Positions 1-10,545 of a stretch of DNA of 25,000 nt are shown here, one piece after another. Origin of the DNA: Trachelipus rathkii. Its lineage: Eukaryota > Arthropoda > Malacostraca > Isopoda > Trachelipodidae. The stretch covers positions 15,001 through 40,000 of the forward strand of contig JABUQX010022282.1 in the NCBI GenBank assembly GCA_015478945.1, given 5' to 3'. The position numbers and the translations under genes are program-made. Position 1 is the first letter of the stretch; each line of letters begins with the position of its first letter. The notes beneath the pieces were generated by a model. It worked only from the letters and a program-made list of their open reading frames with translations. It was not told where the DNA came from and made no database searches.

Positions 1-151
1 GCTGTCTCTATATTCTTAATGTCTTAATTTACTTAGTGAATAATAAGTGATAGGGAACCCATCTACTAAAAATAAATAAATTACCAGTTGCTTCAACCAT
101 AAGATATAGATTGAATAAACTAATAGATTAAATTTAATTTTTTGAGTGAGC

Positions 152-213
<62 letters not shown>
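152..213. repeat. (TAA)n microsatellite
   Basis: About 20 uninterrupted AAT/TAA triplets. It lies about 80 bp left of the solo satellite monomer. Confidence 0.95.
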
Positions 214-214
<1 letters not shown>

Positions 215-292
215 CTAATTTTTACAGATGGTTGATTGGCTACAAATTGGTGGTTAACTGGTTTTTAGAACATTAGAAACAAAAAGACAGTA

Positions 293-335
293 ATAAGCCA
301 CATGAGCCTATCAACACTGTCCCAGTCAAGCCAAC
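293..335 (-). repeat. Solo satellite monomer (type B), outside the main array
   Basis: The segment reads AAGCCACATGAGCCTATC, then ACTGTCCCAGTCAA and CCAA. This matches, nearly base for base, the type-B monomer of the array beginning at 17794 (AAGCCGCATGGGCCTATC, then ACTGTCCCAGTCAACCAA), in the orientation called minus here. One monomer is visible, not an array. A weak, opposite-facing resemblance at about 250-278 (TGGTTAACTGG then AGAACATTAGA) may be a decayed second monomer. Confidence 0.75.
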
Positions 336-379
336 AAAACCAATCACCAAACAACATGCTCATGCAAATCCACAAAACA

Positions 380-501
380 CCCTAGGGCTTGTCAATCACT
401 ATATACAGAATACACAAAGTCTAAAACAAAGTCTAAAGGACCCTAGGACTTGTCAATAGGCTAATTTATTTATACACAAAGTCAACAACTAAAATAAAAA
501 C
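380..501. repeat. Imperfect tandem duplication, 61-bp period
   Basis: CCCTAGGGCTTGTCAAT at 380-396 recurs as CCCTAGGACTTGTCAAT at 441-457. TACACAAAGTC at 411-421 recurs at 472-482. Both pairs are 61 bp apart, so this is a two-copy tandem duplication with drift in between. No function is evident. Confidence 0.7.
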
Positions 502-812
502 ACTAAAAACTATATCTAAAATATATACATGCTAACCAAACTGCTTTATAACTTTTTATTAATATTATAGTAACCTTAATAACTACAGTAACTAAGAACC
601 AGCCAATTTGGCTTAGTCAAAATATACTATATGATACCCAAACCAGAAGAGGAAGGAACCTAGCAAGTTAAAGAGGAGAAATTTATTTTTCCACATATAT
701 TTTCATTTAAAAATTAAAAAATTATATGCAAAATTTTACTATAAATATTTTTTCAATAAATTTACAAACTAATCTATTTTTGAATTCCCTTCTTTGATTT
801 TCATTAATTTCT

Positions 813-813
<1 letters not shown>

Positions 814-858
<45 letters not shown>

Positions 859-890
859 ATATATATATATATTATTTATATATAGATTAA
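814..890. repeat. Poly(A) tract followed by (AT)n
   Basis: A run of about 31 A (814-844) passes directly into alternating AT. Such a junction can mark the 3' tail of an old retroposed sequence, but no element body is recognised upstream. Confidence 0.9.
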
Positions 891-1087
891 TTATTTATAT
901 AGGTAGATGTTAGCTTTTATGGTATATAATTGTTTGAAGTTACAAAATTCTTTTCCCACCTTCATACAAAATCGGTAGTGGAACATTACAGGCTTATTGA
1001 ATGGAATAACTTGTCAAAACTTTTTAATTATTAAAAAATATGTTTAGAATGTCTAAAAGCTGTGAAGTCAGAAAAAATTTATTTAAC

Positions 1088-1167
1088 CTTTATTATATAT
1101 ATATATATATTTATATATAATATATATTAATATATATATATATATATATATATTATATCTATATATA

Positions 1168-1214
<47 letters not shown>

Positions 1215-1221
1215 ATATATG
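1088..1221. repeat. (AT)n-rich low-complexity tract
   Basis: Long alternating TA/AT with short TTTATA interruptions. No coding potential. Confidence 0.9.
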
Positions 1222-1232
1222 ACCTTGTTATG

Positions 1233-1366
1233 TTTTACGATCCGTCAGTTTTGATTTTTTTTTTTTTTTCATATATATCGATCATCGGATTTTAACAATC
1301 CTTTTAGTGGTCTCGGAATCACGGACATGATACAGGACCTTTTCCGTTTTAACGACTCCGTCAGTT
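1233..1366. repeat. Short direct repeat pair outside the left inverted arm
   Basis: TTTTACGATCCGTCAGTTTT (1233-1252) recurs as TTTTAACGACTCCGTCAGTT (from 1347), about 114 bp apart. Both lie just outside the left GC-rich arm. They may be sub-terminal repeats of the same element, or coincidence in T-rich DNA. Confidence 0.4.
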
Positions 1367-1397
1367 TTTTTATTTGTTTTTTTTGTTTTTTTAACTA

Positions 1398-1612
1398 AAG
1401 GAATACCAAGGGTAAACCGCAAAGATGGCAGAGTGGGGACTCTCGCCTTCCGGGAACGACGGGCGTTAGGATTATTCTCCCACCTCCGGGGAGGGTTTCT
1501 TCCGGAACCACCCCGCTTCTTTGTATTTGGGTGTCGGCGGGGGTTCTCCGCCCACTGCCTACGGGGTATGAAACGTCCCCCCTTCTGTTCCCGTCGGCTC
1601 GAGCCCATATTT
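1398..1612 (+). repeat. GC-rich inverted arm, left copy
   Basis: A GC-rich island in very AT-rich DNA. It is homologous, in reverse complement, to 2344-2560. Shared landmarks read from this strand are GGGAACGACGGG, CACCTCCGGGGA, GTCCCCCCTTC and the palindrome-containing CGGCTCGAGCC at the inner edge. The arms are diverged by substitutions and small indels. The frames open here and in the other arm are not conserved between the arms, so no gene is called. It is probably part of a mobile element with long inverted repeats (fold-back or MITE-like), or two independent insertions of one short interspersed repeat. Confidence 0.65.
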
Positions 1613-2343
1613 TTGAATACCTTTAAAATTTTATTTTTAATAAATTGTTTTATTTAAAAATAATATAAAAAATTAATATTAAATTTTGTCATCTTTCCTA
1701 ACTAAGACTTTCCGAGGTTCCATAAATTGTATTTATTTTAAACTTTTTTCAGCAGTACTTTTAAAGATAAAAAAAAAAAAATAAACCCGTGAATATATGT
1801 TTTACATTTTCCAAACTAAATTTTACCAGGTTCAACAATGTAATTATTTTAACTGTAGGTAAATAGTATTTTTCAAGATATGGCTTTCGTGATTTGTCGT
1901 TGAAAGTGCAACTTCCATATATATTATAATTATATATATATATATATATATTATATCTATATCTATTATATATATATATTATATAATATAATATATATAC
2001 ATATATATATATATATTTATATATATATATATGGACATCGTTACTCAAACCTATCGAATCGAGTACATTTGAAATATCGAAATATTTGAAATATCGATAC
2101 ATTTAAAATATTGAAAAGAAGCCAGGAAAATGAAAAAAATTAGTTATCGTTTTATTTTAAAATTTAGTTAAGCAACTTTTATATATATATATTATATATT
2201 ATATATCTATAGAATATATATATATATTATATATAATATATTACTATATATATATAATGGGCAGCTAAGACGTTTACGCCAACCGATTTGGCACAGATTT
2301 GTGCAAATTTTGTATATGCAGGGGTATTTACCCTTTTTAAGTT
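1613..2343. other. AT-rich spacer between inverted arms
   Basis: The spacer holds an (AT)n tract (about 1917-2032), a second one (about 2180-2260) and otherwise AT-rich DNA with the short repeat GAAATATCGA at about 2070-2095. No transposase-like frame is seen. An open frame through the AT tract reads as alternating Ile/Tyr and is an artefact. Confidence 0.6.
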
Positions 2344-2560
2344 TTTTTTAGCGGGCTCGAGCCGATGGGGACGAAGGGGGGACAAATCTTCTCACTAAAG
2401 ATAAATCGAAACACCAGGCGAACCCCAAAGACCAAAGGCGGGAGGTTCGGAGAACATCCCCGGAGGGGGGGATTAGTCGCCCCCGTCGTCCACCTCACAG
2501 AGGCCGAGAGACCGATTCCTGACATCGGGGCGGGCTACCCGTGGGTATTGGTCACTTTGG
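2344..2560 (-). repeat. GC-rich inverted arm, right copy
   Basis: Reverse-complement relative of 1398-1612. In this orientation GGCTCGAGCC lies at the inner edge, followed by GGGGACGAAGGGGGGAC, AGGTTCGGAGAACATC, CCCCGGAGG and, near the outer edge, GTGGGTATTGGTCACTTTGG. A 113-codon plus-strand frame (2365-2706) crosses the arm and runs into AT-rich flank. The left arm has no equivalent intact frame, so I do not call a gene. Confidence 0.65.
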
Positions 2561-3207
2561 GACAAGTCGAAAAAATTTTTATAAAAAAAAATTTCGCCCT
2601 TTTTTTCTTAATGTACATTCATAATTGGCATGCGTTACATTTCTTATTCATCACAATTAATTGTAAATATTCACAGCAAAAACTTAAAAGTGACAGCTCA
2701 TCTTGAACAGAATTTCGTATCGTGTCACTTACTTATTTTGCTAACATACTAATAATTTACCGAGTAAAATATAAATTTAATAGTTTAATTTTTTTTTGAT
2801 AAAACAAGTGAAGCTACTTTTCTAGCCGAATCGAAACGTCGTTCTCTCTCTATTTTCTTTTAAAATTTAACTTCTATTCACTTAAAATTAAAATTGTTTA
2901 TATATATTTATCGATATAGGTATAACCAATCACACCGATATACCAGTAATCGAACCAGTCATAACACCACGATAGGTAAAAAAAGTAACCCTTCACCTAC
3001 TATATATACCTAATATATACTACCATATAATATACATATAATACTTAATCAAATATATATACATCAACATATATATATATACTACATATACCTATATACC
3101 TATATACCTCCCTATATATCCCTATATATATATATATATACACTCATCATGTAATATATATATATATATATCTATATATACTATATATATATATATATAT
3201 ATTTATA

Positions 3208-3239
<32 letters not shown>

Positions 3240-3608
3240 TAATTTGCCTTCAATAAATGATTTAATATAATAAAAACACTGTTACTTCCCACATATTCAC
3301 ACAAAACGTCTTGAAAACCTTTCATAAAAAAATAACATCCTAAATATAAAAATAATAAGCTATAAAATTATGTTTAATATTAATAATACAATGATACACA
3401 ACAAAGAGACAAAAGAAACGAAAATGAAAAGAGATAAATGAAAATAAAAAAAAGGGAGAAAACAAATAAAACTTTTTAATATTATTTTTTGATTTCACAC
3501 TCAACAAAACTCGATAGGTAAAGTAAATTCTGTTTCTAAAATATGTTAGGAGAAATTCGGGGATTTTGTGATATAAAAATTTGTGACTTTCAAACAAACT
3601 TGAGCATA
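2561..3608. other. AT-rich intergenic DNA with degenerate AT repeats
   Basis: Mostly AT-rich sequence. About 3000-3240 is a cluster of ATATATACCTATATACC-type and (AT)n repeats. No coding motif or RNA gene is recognised. Confidence 0.6.
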
Positions 3609-5073
<1,465 letters not shown>

Positions 5074-5166
5074 GGCCCCCCCCCCTCTATATCGTCCCCT
5101 GCGGGTGCCTCTCCGCTATGCGGGGGCGGGGGGGGGGGGAGGGGGGCGTCGAGAGTGGCCGCGGGA
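5074..5166. repeat. Isolated C/G-homopolymer island
   Basis: Runs of 12 C and of 11-12 G, with short inverted elements between them (GTCCCCTGCGGG, CCGCTATGCGGG), abruptly inside AT-rich DNA. No coding sense. It may be a remnant of a GC-rich repeat like the arms at 1398-1612, but I could not align it convincingly with them. Homopolymer lengths here are prone to sequencing error. Confidence 0.7.
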
Positions 5167-5766
5167 TTTTTTTAATAAAAGATACTCCAATTTGTACAAA
5201 AATGAAGGAAGGCAGCCTAGGTAAATAATTCTGAGATAGGATTACCAACCATTCCGATACTAATTTTTTTTATTGCTTCGTGGTTTAATATAGACCCGAT
5301 AGAAGTTAGACCTACCTCGGTTTATTGACAATCATTTCATTCAATCAAAGAATCTTACAACTTAATGTGTGAATAAACAAATAGAAATCGAATCTTTTTA
5401 ATTAATTATTTCGACCTTCGTTTTTATAACAGTATAAAAATAATTATATTTATACTATGATTACCAAGACTAGGATCAATTGAAGGAAATCGAACACCTT
5501 TGCATAAATTTTATAAAAAAAATTTAGGAAATACGCAGAAAAGAATAGATATTTAGTAATTATTAGCTTCACACCTTCGAAGAAGGAAAATAAAATGCAT
5601 TCTTATTCTAATCATACTTGAAAAAATTTATCATAACCGGCCTCCCTAGCGCGACTGCGATCGTAGGCCATGTATTAAATTTTAAACACTGCATTCAACA
5701 CTGCATTCTTTTCAATCATTCAATGTGATAAATATTTCCGACTAAATCACCTGTCACAGTATATAT
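5167..5766. other. AT-rich intergenic DNA with a 12-bp tandem duplication
   Basis: The only structure noticed is a tandem AACACTGCATTC duplication (about 5686-5710) and a small GC-richer patch (5637-5672) just upstream of the TRIM-like element. No gene is recognised. Confidence 0.5.
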
Positions 5767-5947
5767 TGTGGCGTCTGGTGCAGGAGGCTGCTAGCACCAT
5801 TGACGACTCCTAAGCAGCCTACGGCAAGAAACGCCACTTAATTTATCGTGACATCGCTCGCTCACTTCAACATCTTCTAATCTTCTATTATTGAAGGTGT
5901 TATTCCAAGATCAGAACAAGAATTTTTTTTTTTTTCTTAATCCTTCA
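5767..5947 (+). repeat. 5' LTR of TRIM-like element (181 bp)
   Basis: Starts TGTGGCGTCTGGTGCAGGAG and ends TTAATCCTTCA. It has TG at the start and CA at the end, as expected of LTRs. Positions 5767-5820 and 5886-5917 align with the 3' LTR. It contains a T-homopolymer before its end that the 3' LTR lacks. Confidence 0.7.
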
Positions 5948-6267
5948 ATTTCTTCTCCATCAGTTGCACAGCGAACACCAGCAAGCAATTAATGAACCCC
6001 ATGCCAACATTTGTGATCGAACACCATCAATCACGAACAACCTCAAATAAGTTTCTTTTTGGGGCGCTATTGTTCGGTCATCCCTGTGCCGCTATACGTC
6101 TTCTCAGCTTCTGCAGGTGCGGAACCAACGTTACGTAAGAGTACAGAGTGGTCGAAGCCTTCTCAGTTGCCTTAATGTGTGCACACCTAGCTCTCACTGA
6201 CAGCTCTCGCTTCTTACTCACCGACGTCCTTCCAGGTCGGAGAGCGGGTGTGCTCGCGGCATTTGTC

Positions 6268-6281
6268 ACTGGGGGGAGTTC
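6268..6281 (+). other. Polypurine tract of TRIM-like element
   Basis: ACTGGGGGGAGTTC lies immediately upstream of the second TGTGGCG. A G-rich purine run abutting the 3' LTR is a hallmark of LTR retroelements. Confidence 0.7.
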
Positions 6282-6379
6282 TGTGGCGTCTGGCGCAGGA
6301 GGCTGCTAGCACCGCTGACGACTCCTAAGCAGCCTCCTTATTCAAGGTGGTTATTCAAGATCAGAACCTAACCGCTTCA
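6282..6379 (+). repeat. 3' LTR of TRIM-like element, internally deleted (98 bp)
   Basis: Matches the 5' LTR over its first 54 bp with few changes (TGGTGCAGG versus TGGCGCAGG; CACCATTGACG versus CACCGCTGACG). It then lacks 65 bp (5' LTR 5821-5885), resumes at TTATTCAAGGTGGTTATTC, lacks a further stretch of about 18 bp that includes the T-run, and ends CCGCTTCA. Alternatively the extra segments are insertions in the 5' LTR. Confidence 0.7.
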
Positions 6380-6567
6380 ATATATTACTATGCACCTGTG
6401 AAGCTCTAAAAGTATAATGTGTCCGAATATGTTTAAATGATTCGATGGTCTTGATAACAGATTATGTTGATAATTAAAAAAAAAAAACTAAAATCAATGA
6501 TGCCATATAACCATATTATTTTATAAAGGGATTTCTTTCTTTCATTTTATCAAGGTATTGCTCAATT

Positions 6568-6611
<44 letters not shown>

Positions 6612-6872
6612 AAAACTCTATTGAGTAAGCTATCAGACAAAAGATGTGTATTGTACTGTTGTACATTATATTATAAAAAAAAAAAAAAAAACAATTACTA
6701 TATTTCAATACTTCTCTCGTTTGATTTATTTTTTCGACACCACATCTTAACTTGAAAGCTTTCAGAGTTTGGTTCGAAATGTACCTCTAGCATTTAGATA
6801 AATTGCTTCAGAAAAGTTGTGGATCCATGCGTTCTTTGAACACTATTAAAAAATAAATAAATAAATAAACAA
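6380..6872. other. AT-rich intergenic DNA
   Basis: Contains the (GA)n tract listed separately, poly(A) runs (about 6476-6487 and 6676-6691) and an (AAAT)n stretch (about 6850-6870) next to the 3' end of retrotransposon copy A. No gene is recognised. Confidence 0.55.
6572..6607. repeat. (GA)n microsatellite
   Basis: About 18 GA units followed by an A-run. The frame of alternating Arg-Glu across it is an artefact. Confidence 0.95.
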
Positions 6873-7096
6873 TTTTTTTTTTAGTTCATGTACAGGACTC
6901 ACCATTGCCCATTGAGAAACTCCCACACTGGGTTCAATAACTCTATGGGTGGGTCCTGGCTCATACATATTTTAAATGTCAAAAAAATTGGAATGGCGAA
7001 ATGAATATACAGTCAAAAAATAAATAAAAGCTAAATACAATATTTAAAAAATATACATCCTTACATTATAAACAGTCCTAATATTACGTAGCAAAA
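6873..7096 (-). other. 3' untranslated region and A-tail of copy A
   Basis: Non-coding sequence between the last ORF2-like codons and a minus-strand A-run (RC of 6873-6882), following TGAGTCCTGTACATGAACT. Beyond it lies an (AAAT)n stretch that could be tail-derived or a pre-existing simple repeat. Copy B lacks this region. Confidence 0.55.
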
Positions 7097-7479
7097 TCAT
7101 ATGTTATAAAGGATATTCAGTTCTTGAAGATAAGAGAAAATAGAACTACTATTATTAAAGTGGGAGGATTCAGATAAGATATAGGATAACCTTTTAGGTG
7201 TTATGGACCATGAAGCAAGAAAATGATGACGGCAAATGGGATCCAGTTGAGGACAATCAATAAAGATATGGTGAACAGATTGCTGAGTATGGTGACGGCA
7301 AAATTTGCAGTTGGGAGGAGGGTCCCGTGACATATAGTGCAGGTGTGAGTGATATTGCTGTGGTCAATACGGAGGCGTGCAAGTGTCACCTGGTGCAAGT
7401 ATTTTCGTCGATGAGAGGAAGACCACTCACCAATGTTCTGCTTTATATTTCTAAGTTTCACCCCTCGCTGATCACTCAT
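7097..7479 (-). pseudogene. C-terminal ORF2 fragment with CCHC zinc finger, copy A
   Basis: Two overlapping minus-strand frames (7201-7479 and 7097-7333) together cover the C-terminus and imply a frameshift near 7330. The finger spans 7253-7309, with first CX2C (CKFC), then HH, and IFIDC at the end (overall CX2C-X9-H-X4-C). This is the C-terminal finger found after RNase H in several non-LTR clades, where it probably binds nucleic acid. The matching region of copy B (14842-15429) is one open frame and closely similar. The upstream part (7201-7479) contains the conserved GEWSSSHRRKYLHQV stretch. Confidence 0.8.
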
Positions 7480-7499
7480 CCAGCACTCTTGCCAATAAG

Positions 7500-7960
7500 A
7501 CTGGGAGGTACCTATAACAGCTCCAAAAAGAAGAGGCCACCATTTTGGCCTATCTGTCAGCGATTTAGTTACCAGTTATCCCCTATAGGGGTAACTGGTA
7601 ACTAACGAGAGAGGTAACGTGAGAGGGGTCCACCATAGTATGATTTGTTTCTTACGAGAGTGGAGCAGCCGAAGAAATTGTTGTACAGCGGATACCATTG
7701 TGTTTTTAGAATGGGGGGGATTAAGAGCTTGGAGGGCGCTGAGCGAATCTGAGTAAATGACATAAGTGTGGTCTTAGTTAAGAAATAGAATTCAAGGAAG
7801 TGCGATCATTATAGCCTTTAATTCTGCCATAAAAACTGAACATGAGGGGGGGTAGAGTGTGGGAGAGTTGCGGCCAGGAAAGACAGCAGACACACCCACA
7901 CTGTCAATTGTTATTGAGAAGTCAGTAAACACTGGAGTAAATCCACTGTGAATTGCGGAA
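7500..7960 (-). pseudogene. RNase H domain remnant, copy A
   Basis: Readable minus-strand pieces are PVFTDFS (first catalytic Asp, within the stretch 7905-7950), FMAELKAIM (catalytic Glu, about 7815-7840) and YVIYSDSLSALQAL (third catalytic Asp, about 7725-7765). These are three of the four expected RNase H catalytic residues. The fourth, in the SHVGVTGNEIAD motif seen in copy B, is destroyed by a 37-bp palindromic rearrangement at 7567-7603. The domain would have removed RNA from the cDNA hybrid. Frameshifts separate the pieces. Confidence 0.8.
7567..7603. repeat. 37-bp palindrome interrupting RNase H motif of copy A
   Basis: AGTTACCAGTTATCCCCT is followed at once by ATAGGGGTAACTGGTAACT, an inverted copy with a single extra base. 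Copy B has only one half (GGGGTAACTGGCAATGA) at the corresponding place, so the extra half is a copy-A-specific inverted duplication. Confidence 0.85.
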
Positions 7961-7969
7961 TGATACGGG

Positions 7970-8607
7970 AATTATGCCTTTAACAAGGCAGCAGGGTGGC
8001 CAGATTTGGAGAGCGAGGTAAGACCAAGCAAATGGTGGGAGCAAGGATAGTTAGGATGTATACCCTTCGTCTTAAGAGAACGGCAGCACCTTTTGCAAAG
8101 GGATGTTGAGGAAGTTAAGGATGTTATAAACTGTGTTTGCAAATGGTCAGTAAGGAGGATTCTGAGGTATTTCTATCTGAATCGGTACTGCAGCAGATGG
8201 TATTGGGGTTGGAAGCGAAGATAACTTGGGCATATGATGTATTCCCTTCGAAGAGAGAGTGACATTATATCGGATTCAACTTCAAGGCTTACCCGGGGAG
8301 ACGATCGGAAGGCTGCAGTGGAGATACAGATCACTTCCTTTAGAATGTGATCTAACAGGTATAGTAGAGTTGGGGTGGCCTGATCATATACTACGCAGCC
8401 ATAATCCAGCTTCGATCAGATTAAGAGGTAAAAGGAACTTGCGATCAACACCCAAAAATTTTGAGGCAAGATGACGTAATAAGTCAAGCACCCAATGACA
8501 AGTCGTTTTCCGGAGTTTAATGTGCGGTGCAAATGTTAGATGGTGATCTAGAATGAGCTCTAGAAATTTGACTGGTAAACTTTCAGGAATGGGTGAACCA
8601 TATAAGA
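7970..8607 (-). pseudogene. RT thumb/connection region remnant, copy A
   Basis: Aligns end to end with copy B 14030-14640; shared landmarks include the GGTGCTGCCGTTCTCTTA stretch and the AGTTTATAAC neighbourhood. No catalytic motif is expected in this part. Frames are broken on the minus strand. The 71-codon plus-strand frame at 8259-8474 is antisense to it and has no support. Confidence 0.65.
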
Positions 8608-9420
8608 TTAGGTTCGCGGGAGAAAGGTGACAATTTCTTCGACTCCCTTTTTTTCTAAATATACTACTGAGGTTTTGGTGGATGAGAAATGGTAGCCATG
8701 GGAATTACTCCATTGTGAAATATTATCAATAGCTAGTTGAAATTGCCTTTCAAGAAATGGCAGCCTGGCACCTGCAATATATAGCGCCAGATCATCAACA
8801 TATAGAGTAAAATTGACCGTCGCTGGGATAGACGCAACGACGTCATTGAATCCGAGAGTAGATAGTAACACACACTGCCCTGCGGAACGCCTTTTTCCAG
8901 AGTAAAGTGGTGTGATAGAACAGAAGAGCACCGAACCTAGATGGATCTACCTGACAGAAGCCATTTAGTAAAGAGATAAAGCTGTCCTCGGAAACCGAGC
9001 GAGGGGAGTTTAAGGAGAACCCCTGTAAGCCACGTTCTATCATAAGTATTTCCAGTATAAAAAAAAGATACCAAGAACCATCCCACCAGTTGAGAAGGCC
9101 TCCCGGATGCCATGATCCAGTTTTAAAAAGAAATCCGAGGTTGAACGAATTTTGTGGAAGCAAAACTGGAGGTTTGAAAAAGCCCGGAGACTCTCCAGAA
9201 CAGGGTGAAGGGGGCGTGAAACCCTTTTCTCCATTAATTTGCAAGTATCAGCGAAATTGGTCTTTGGTTGTCCGCCAACTTTGAATCCTTCACTAGTTTG
9301 GGAATAGGGATATCAAAAGCTGTAGTCCAAATAGATGAAAAAGAGGATTCGATCCAGATTCTGTTATACAGATCCAACAAGAACGCTGAAGCATGGAGGT
9401 GAATATGACGGAGCATTACG
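8608..9420 (-). pseudogene. Reverse transcriptase domain remnant, copy A
   Basis: Motifs in order on the minus strand are: WTTAFDIPIPK followed by RPISL (9234-9416 frame), the fingers motif; FCFHKIRSTSD and LKLDHGIREAF, corresponding to the usual FRK-S-D motif; EKGVPQGSV (GVPQGSV at 8871-8891, in another frame), the template-grip motif; and NFTLYVDDLALYIAGA, with the catalytic YVDD at 8791-8802. YVDD, rather than the commoner YADD, is intact here. At least three frame changes are needed to pass through the domain, so it is inactive. The polymerase would have carried out target-primed reverse transcription. Confidence 0.85.
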
Positions 9421-9444
9421 TATGAAAGTAAATCTGGACCAAAG

Positions 9445-9883
9445 TCACCGTCTTTTGCTTGTATGTGCTACATTCCACACTGAAGAAAGGGGAGTTGTGG
9501 AGTTGACAGTCGAGGTATAAGTTCGAAAGTATTGATTACGTGTTTGGCGATTAATTCGACGAGATCTGGCAACAGCTGTTCTAAAAATAATCATGTTTGG
9601 GGTGGTGCGGAAGCTTTTGTATTGCCTGTAGAGTTTGTTCTTCTCCCGGTTAGCTTGTGCATACTCTTGGGACCACCAAAGGGTTGCCGAACGCCTACCT
9701 GAAGGAATGATCAGGATTAAAACAAAGCTTCCGTGCTGTGATGATAACTTGTTGAAAGTAATTAAAGGCATCATCAATAGTCGGAAACCGCTTATTGGAG
9801 GGAGAAGGTGAGATAGATGTGGCCTGATGAAAAGGAGCCCACTCAGCTGGGTCATAATGCCAGCTGGAATTGGGTTTTAACAT
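9445..9883 (-). pseudogene. ORF2 linker between endonuclease and RT, copy A
   Basis: Minus-strand frames carry YDPAEWAPFHQA (9695-9883 frame), then SATLWWSQEYAQANREKN, ARSRRINRQTRNQYFRTY and SVWNVA. The pattern WW-(S/T)-x-E-(C/Y), basic helices, then VWN is characteristic of the segment between the AP endonuclease and RT in I-group elements. Copy B carries the same segment at 12520-12880 with a deletion of about 63 bp in the basic part. Confidence 0.75.
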
Positions 9884-9899
9884 TGGGCTCGGTTCAAGT

Positions 9900-10545
9900 T
9901 CATTTAATTAAGGGTAATGGATAATGGGGTAATGGTTACTGCAGTATAAATAATCAAAGCGGGACCATATAAAGTAATCCATAAGAGAATGAGAGCAAAT
10001 GAAAATATCGATACAGGAAGAAGAATGTGTTTCTATACGTTTTTATGTAGGAAGTCCTTTGTTAAAGCATTCCAGGGCAAAAGGTGTTAGAAGATCTGCA
10101 AGGATCTTAAACTTAGACGAGGTGACAGAGTTTCCCCATAATCTCCTAGTATAACAACTGGAGTAGGGAGCTGCTTGAAAAGATCAGTTAAGTCGACCTT
10201 ATTAAACTCACTACTCTGAGCCAAGTATATCGAACAGACAGTAAGATCTGTGGACAGATGAATTCATGCTGCCACTTGCATGAAGTCTAGTTTGAAGAGG
10301 GACGGAGAATAGGGAAAAGATTTGCGAATGAGTATTCTTTCGACCTCCTCATCATTGTTAACCACTTTCTAATGGAGGTTAGCGGGAGATTTAATATTCG
10401 ACGTTGAAAAGAAGTTCGCGATGACATAGTCTAAGTTCCTGCAAACATAAACACTTTGGTGTACATATGTTTATTAGTTTAAAAAGTTCTTCAAAATTAG
10501 AGTCAGTAGCCACAGGAAATTCCATTTTGAGAATAAGATGTTAAT
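9900..10545 (-). pseudogene. AP-type endonuclease domain remnant, copy A
   Basis: Minus-strand landmarks are NFEELFKLINICTPKCLCLQE (about 10440-10505), matching the usual P-x-(V/I)-x-x-LQE metal-binding region; PTPVVILGDY (10138-10167), corresponding to the catalytic LGDFN motif with Phe-Asn changed to Tyr-Gly; and an HYPI remnant near 9930-9950 of the terminal SDHxPI motif. The family nicks the target site for target-primed reverse transcription. Multiple frameshifts are present. Copy B supplies the same motifs in a better frame for CLQE and DHYPI. Confidence 0.75.

Larger units (their letters stand above)
1..813. other. AT-rich intergenic DNA, no gene
   Basis: No open frame or recognisable coding motif on either strand. 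Apart from the triplet microsatellite, the solo satellite monomer and the 61-bp duplication listed separately, the stretch is AT-rich without visible structure. Confidence 0.6.
5767..6379 (+). mobile_element. TRIM-like miniature LTR retrotransposon
   Basis: Two direct repeats that begin TGTGGCGTCTGG and end in CTTCA bound an internal region of 334 bp. A polypurine tract (ACTGGGGGGAGTTC) ends exactly where the second repeat starts, which is the expected plus-strand priming site and sets the orientation. The interior has no gag or pol; its only open frame is short, antisense and unrecognised. No clear tRNA primer-binding site follows the first repeat. ATATAT flanks both sides (5761-5766 and 6380-6385) and could be a target duplication, but this is weak evidence in AT-rich DNA. 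The size and anatomy fit terminal-repeat retrotransposons in miniature. The parental family is unknown. Confidence 0.7.

Noticed and set aside
1282..1657. Overlapping opposite-strand frames in the left GC-rich arm
   Set aside because: Arg/Pro/Gly-rich readings of a GC-rich repeat; stops differ from the other arm.
1761..2102. 113-codon minus-strand open frame
   Set aside because: It crosses AT repeats in the spacer of the inverted arms; composition artefact.
2365..2706. 113-codon plus-strand open frame in the right GC-rich arm
   Set aside because: The homologous left arm does not keep the frame and it runs on into AT-rich flank; no recognised domain.
6078..6269. 63-codon minus-strand frame inside the TRIM-like element
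   Set aside because: Antisense to the element, short, no motif; no gag or pol resemblance.
5767..6379. Simple tandem duplication instead of an LTR element
   Set aside because: TG...CA ends and a polypurine tract exactly at the second repeat fit an LTR element better, although no primer-binding site was found.
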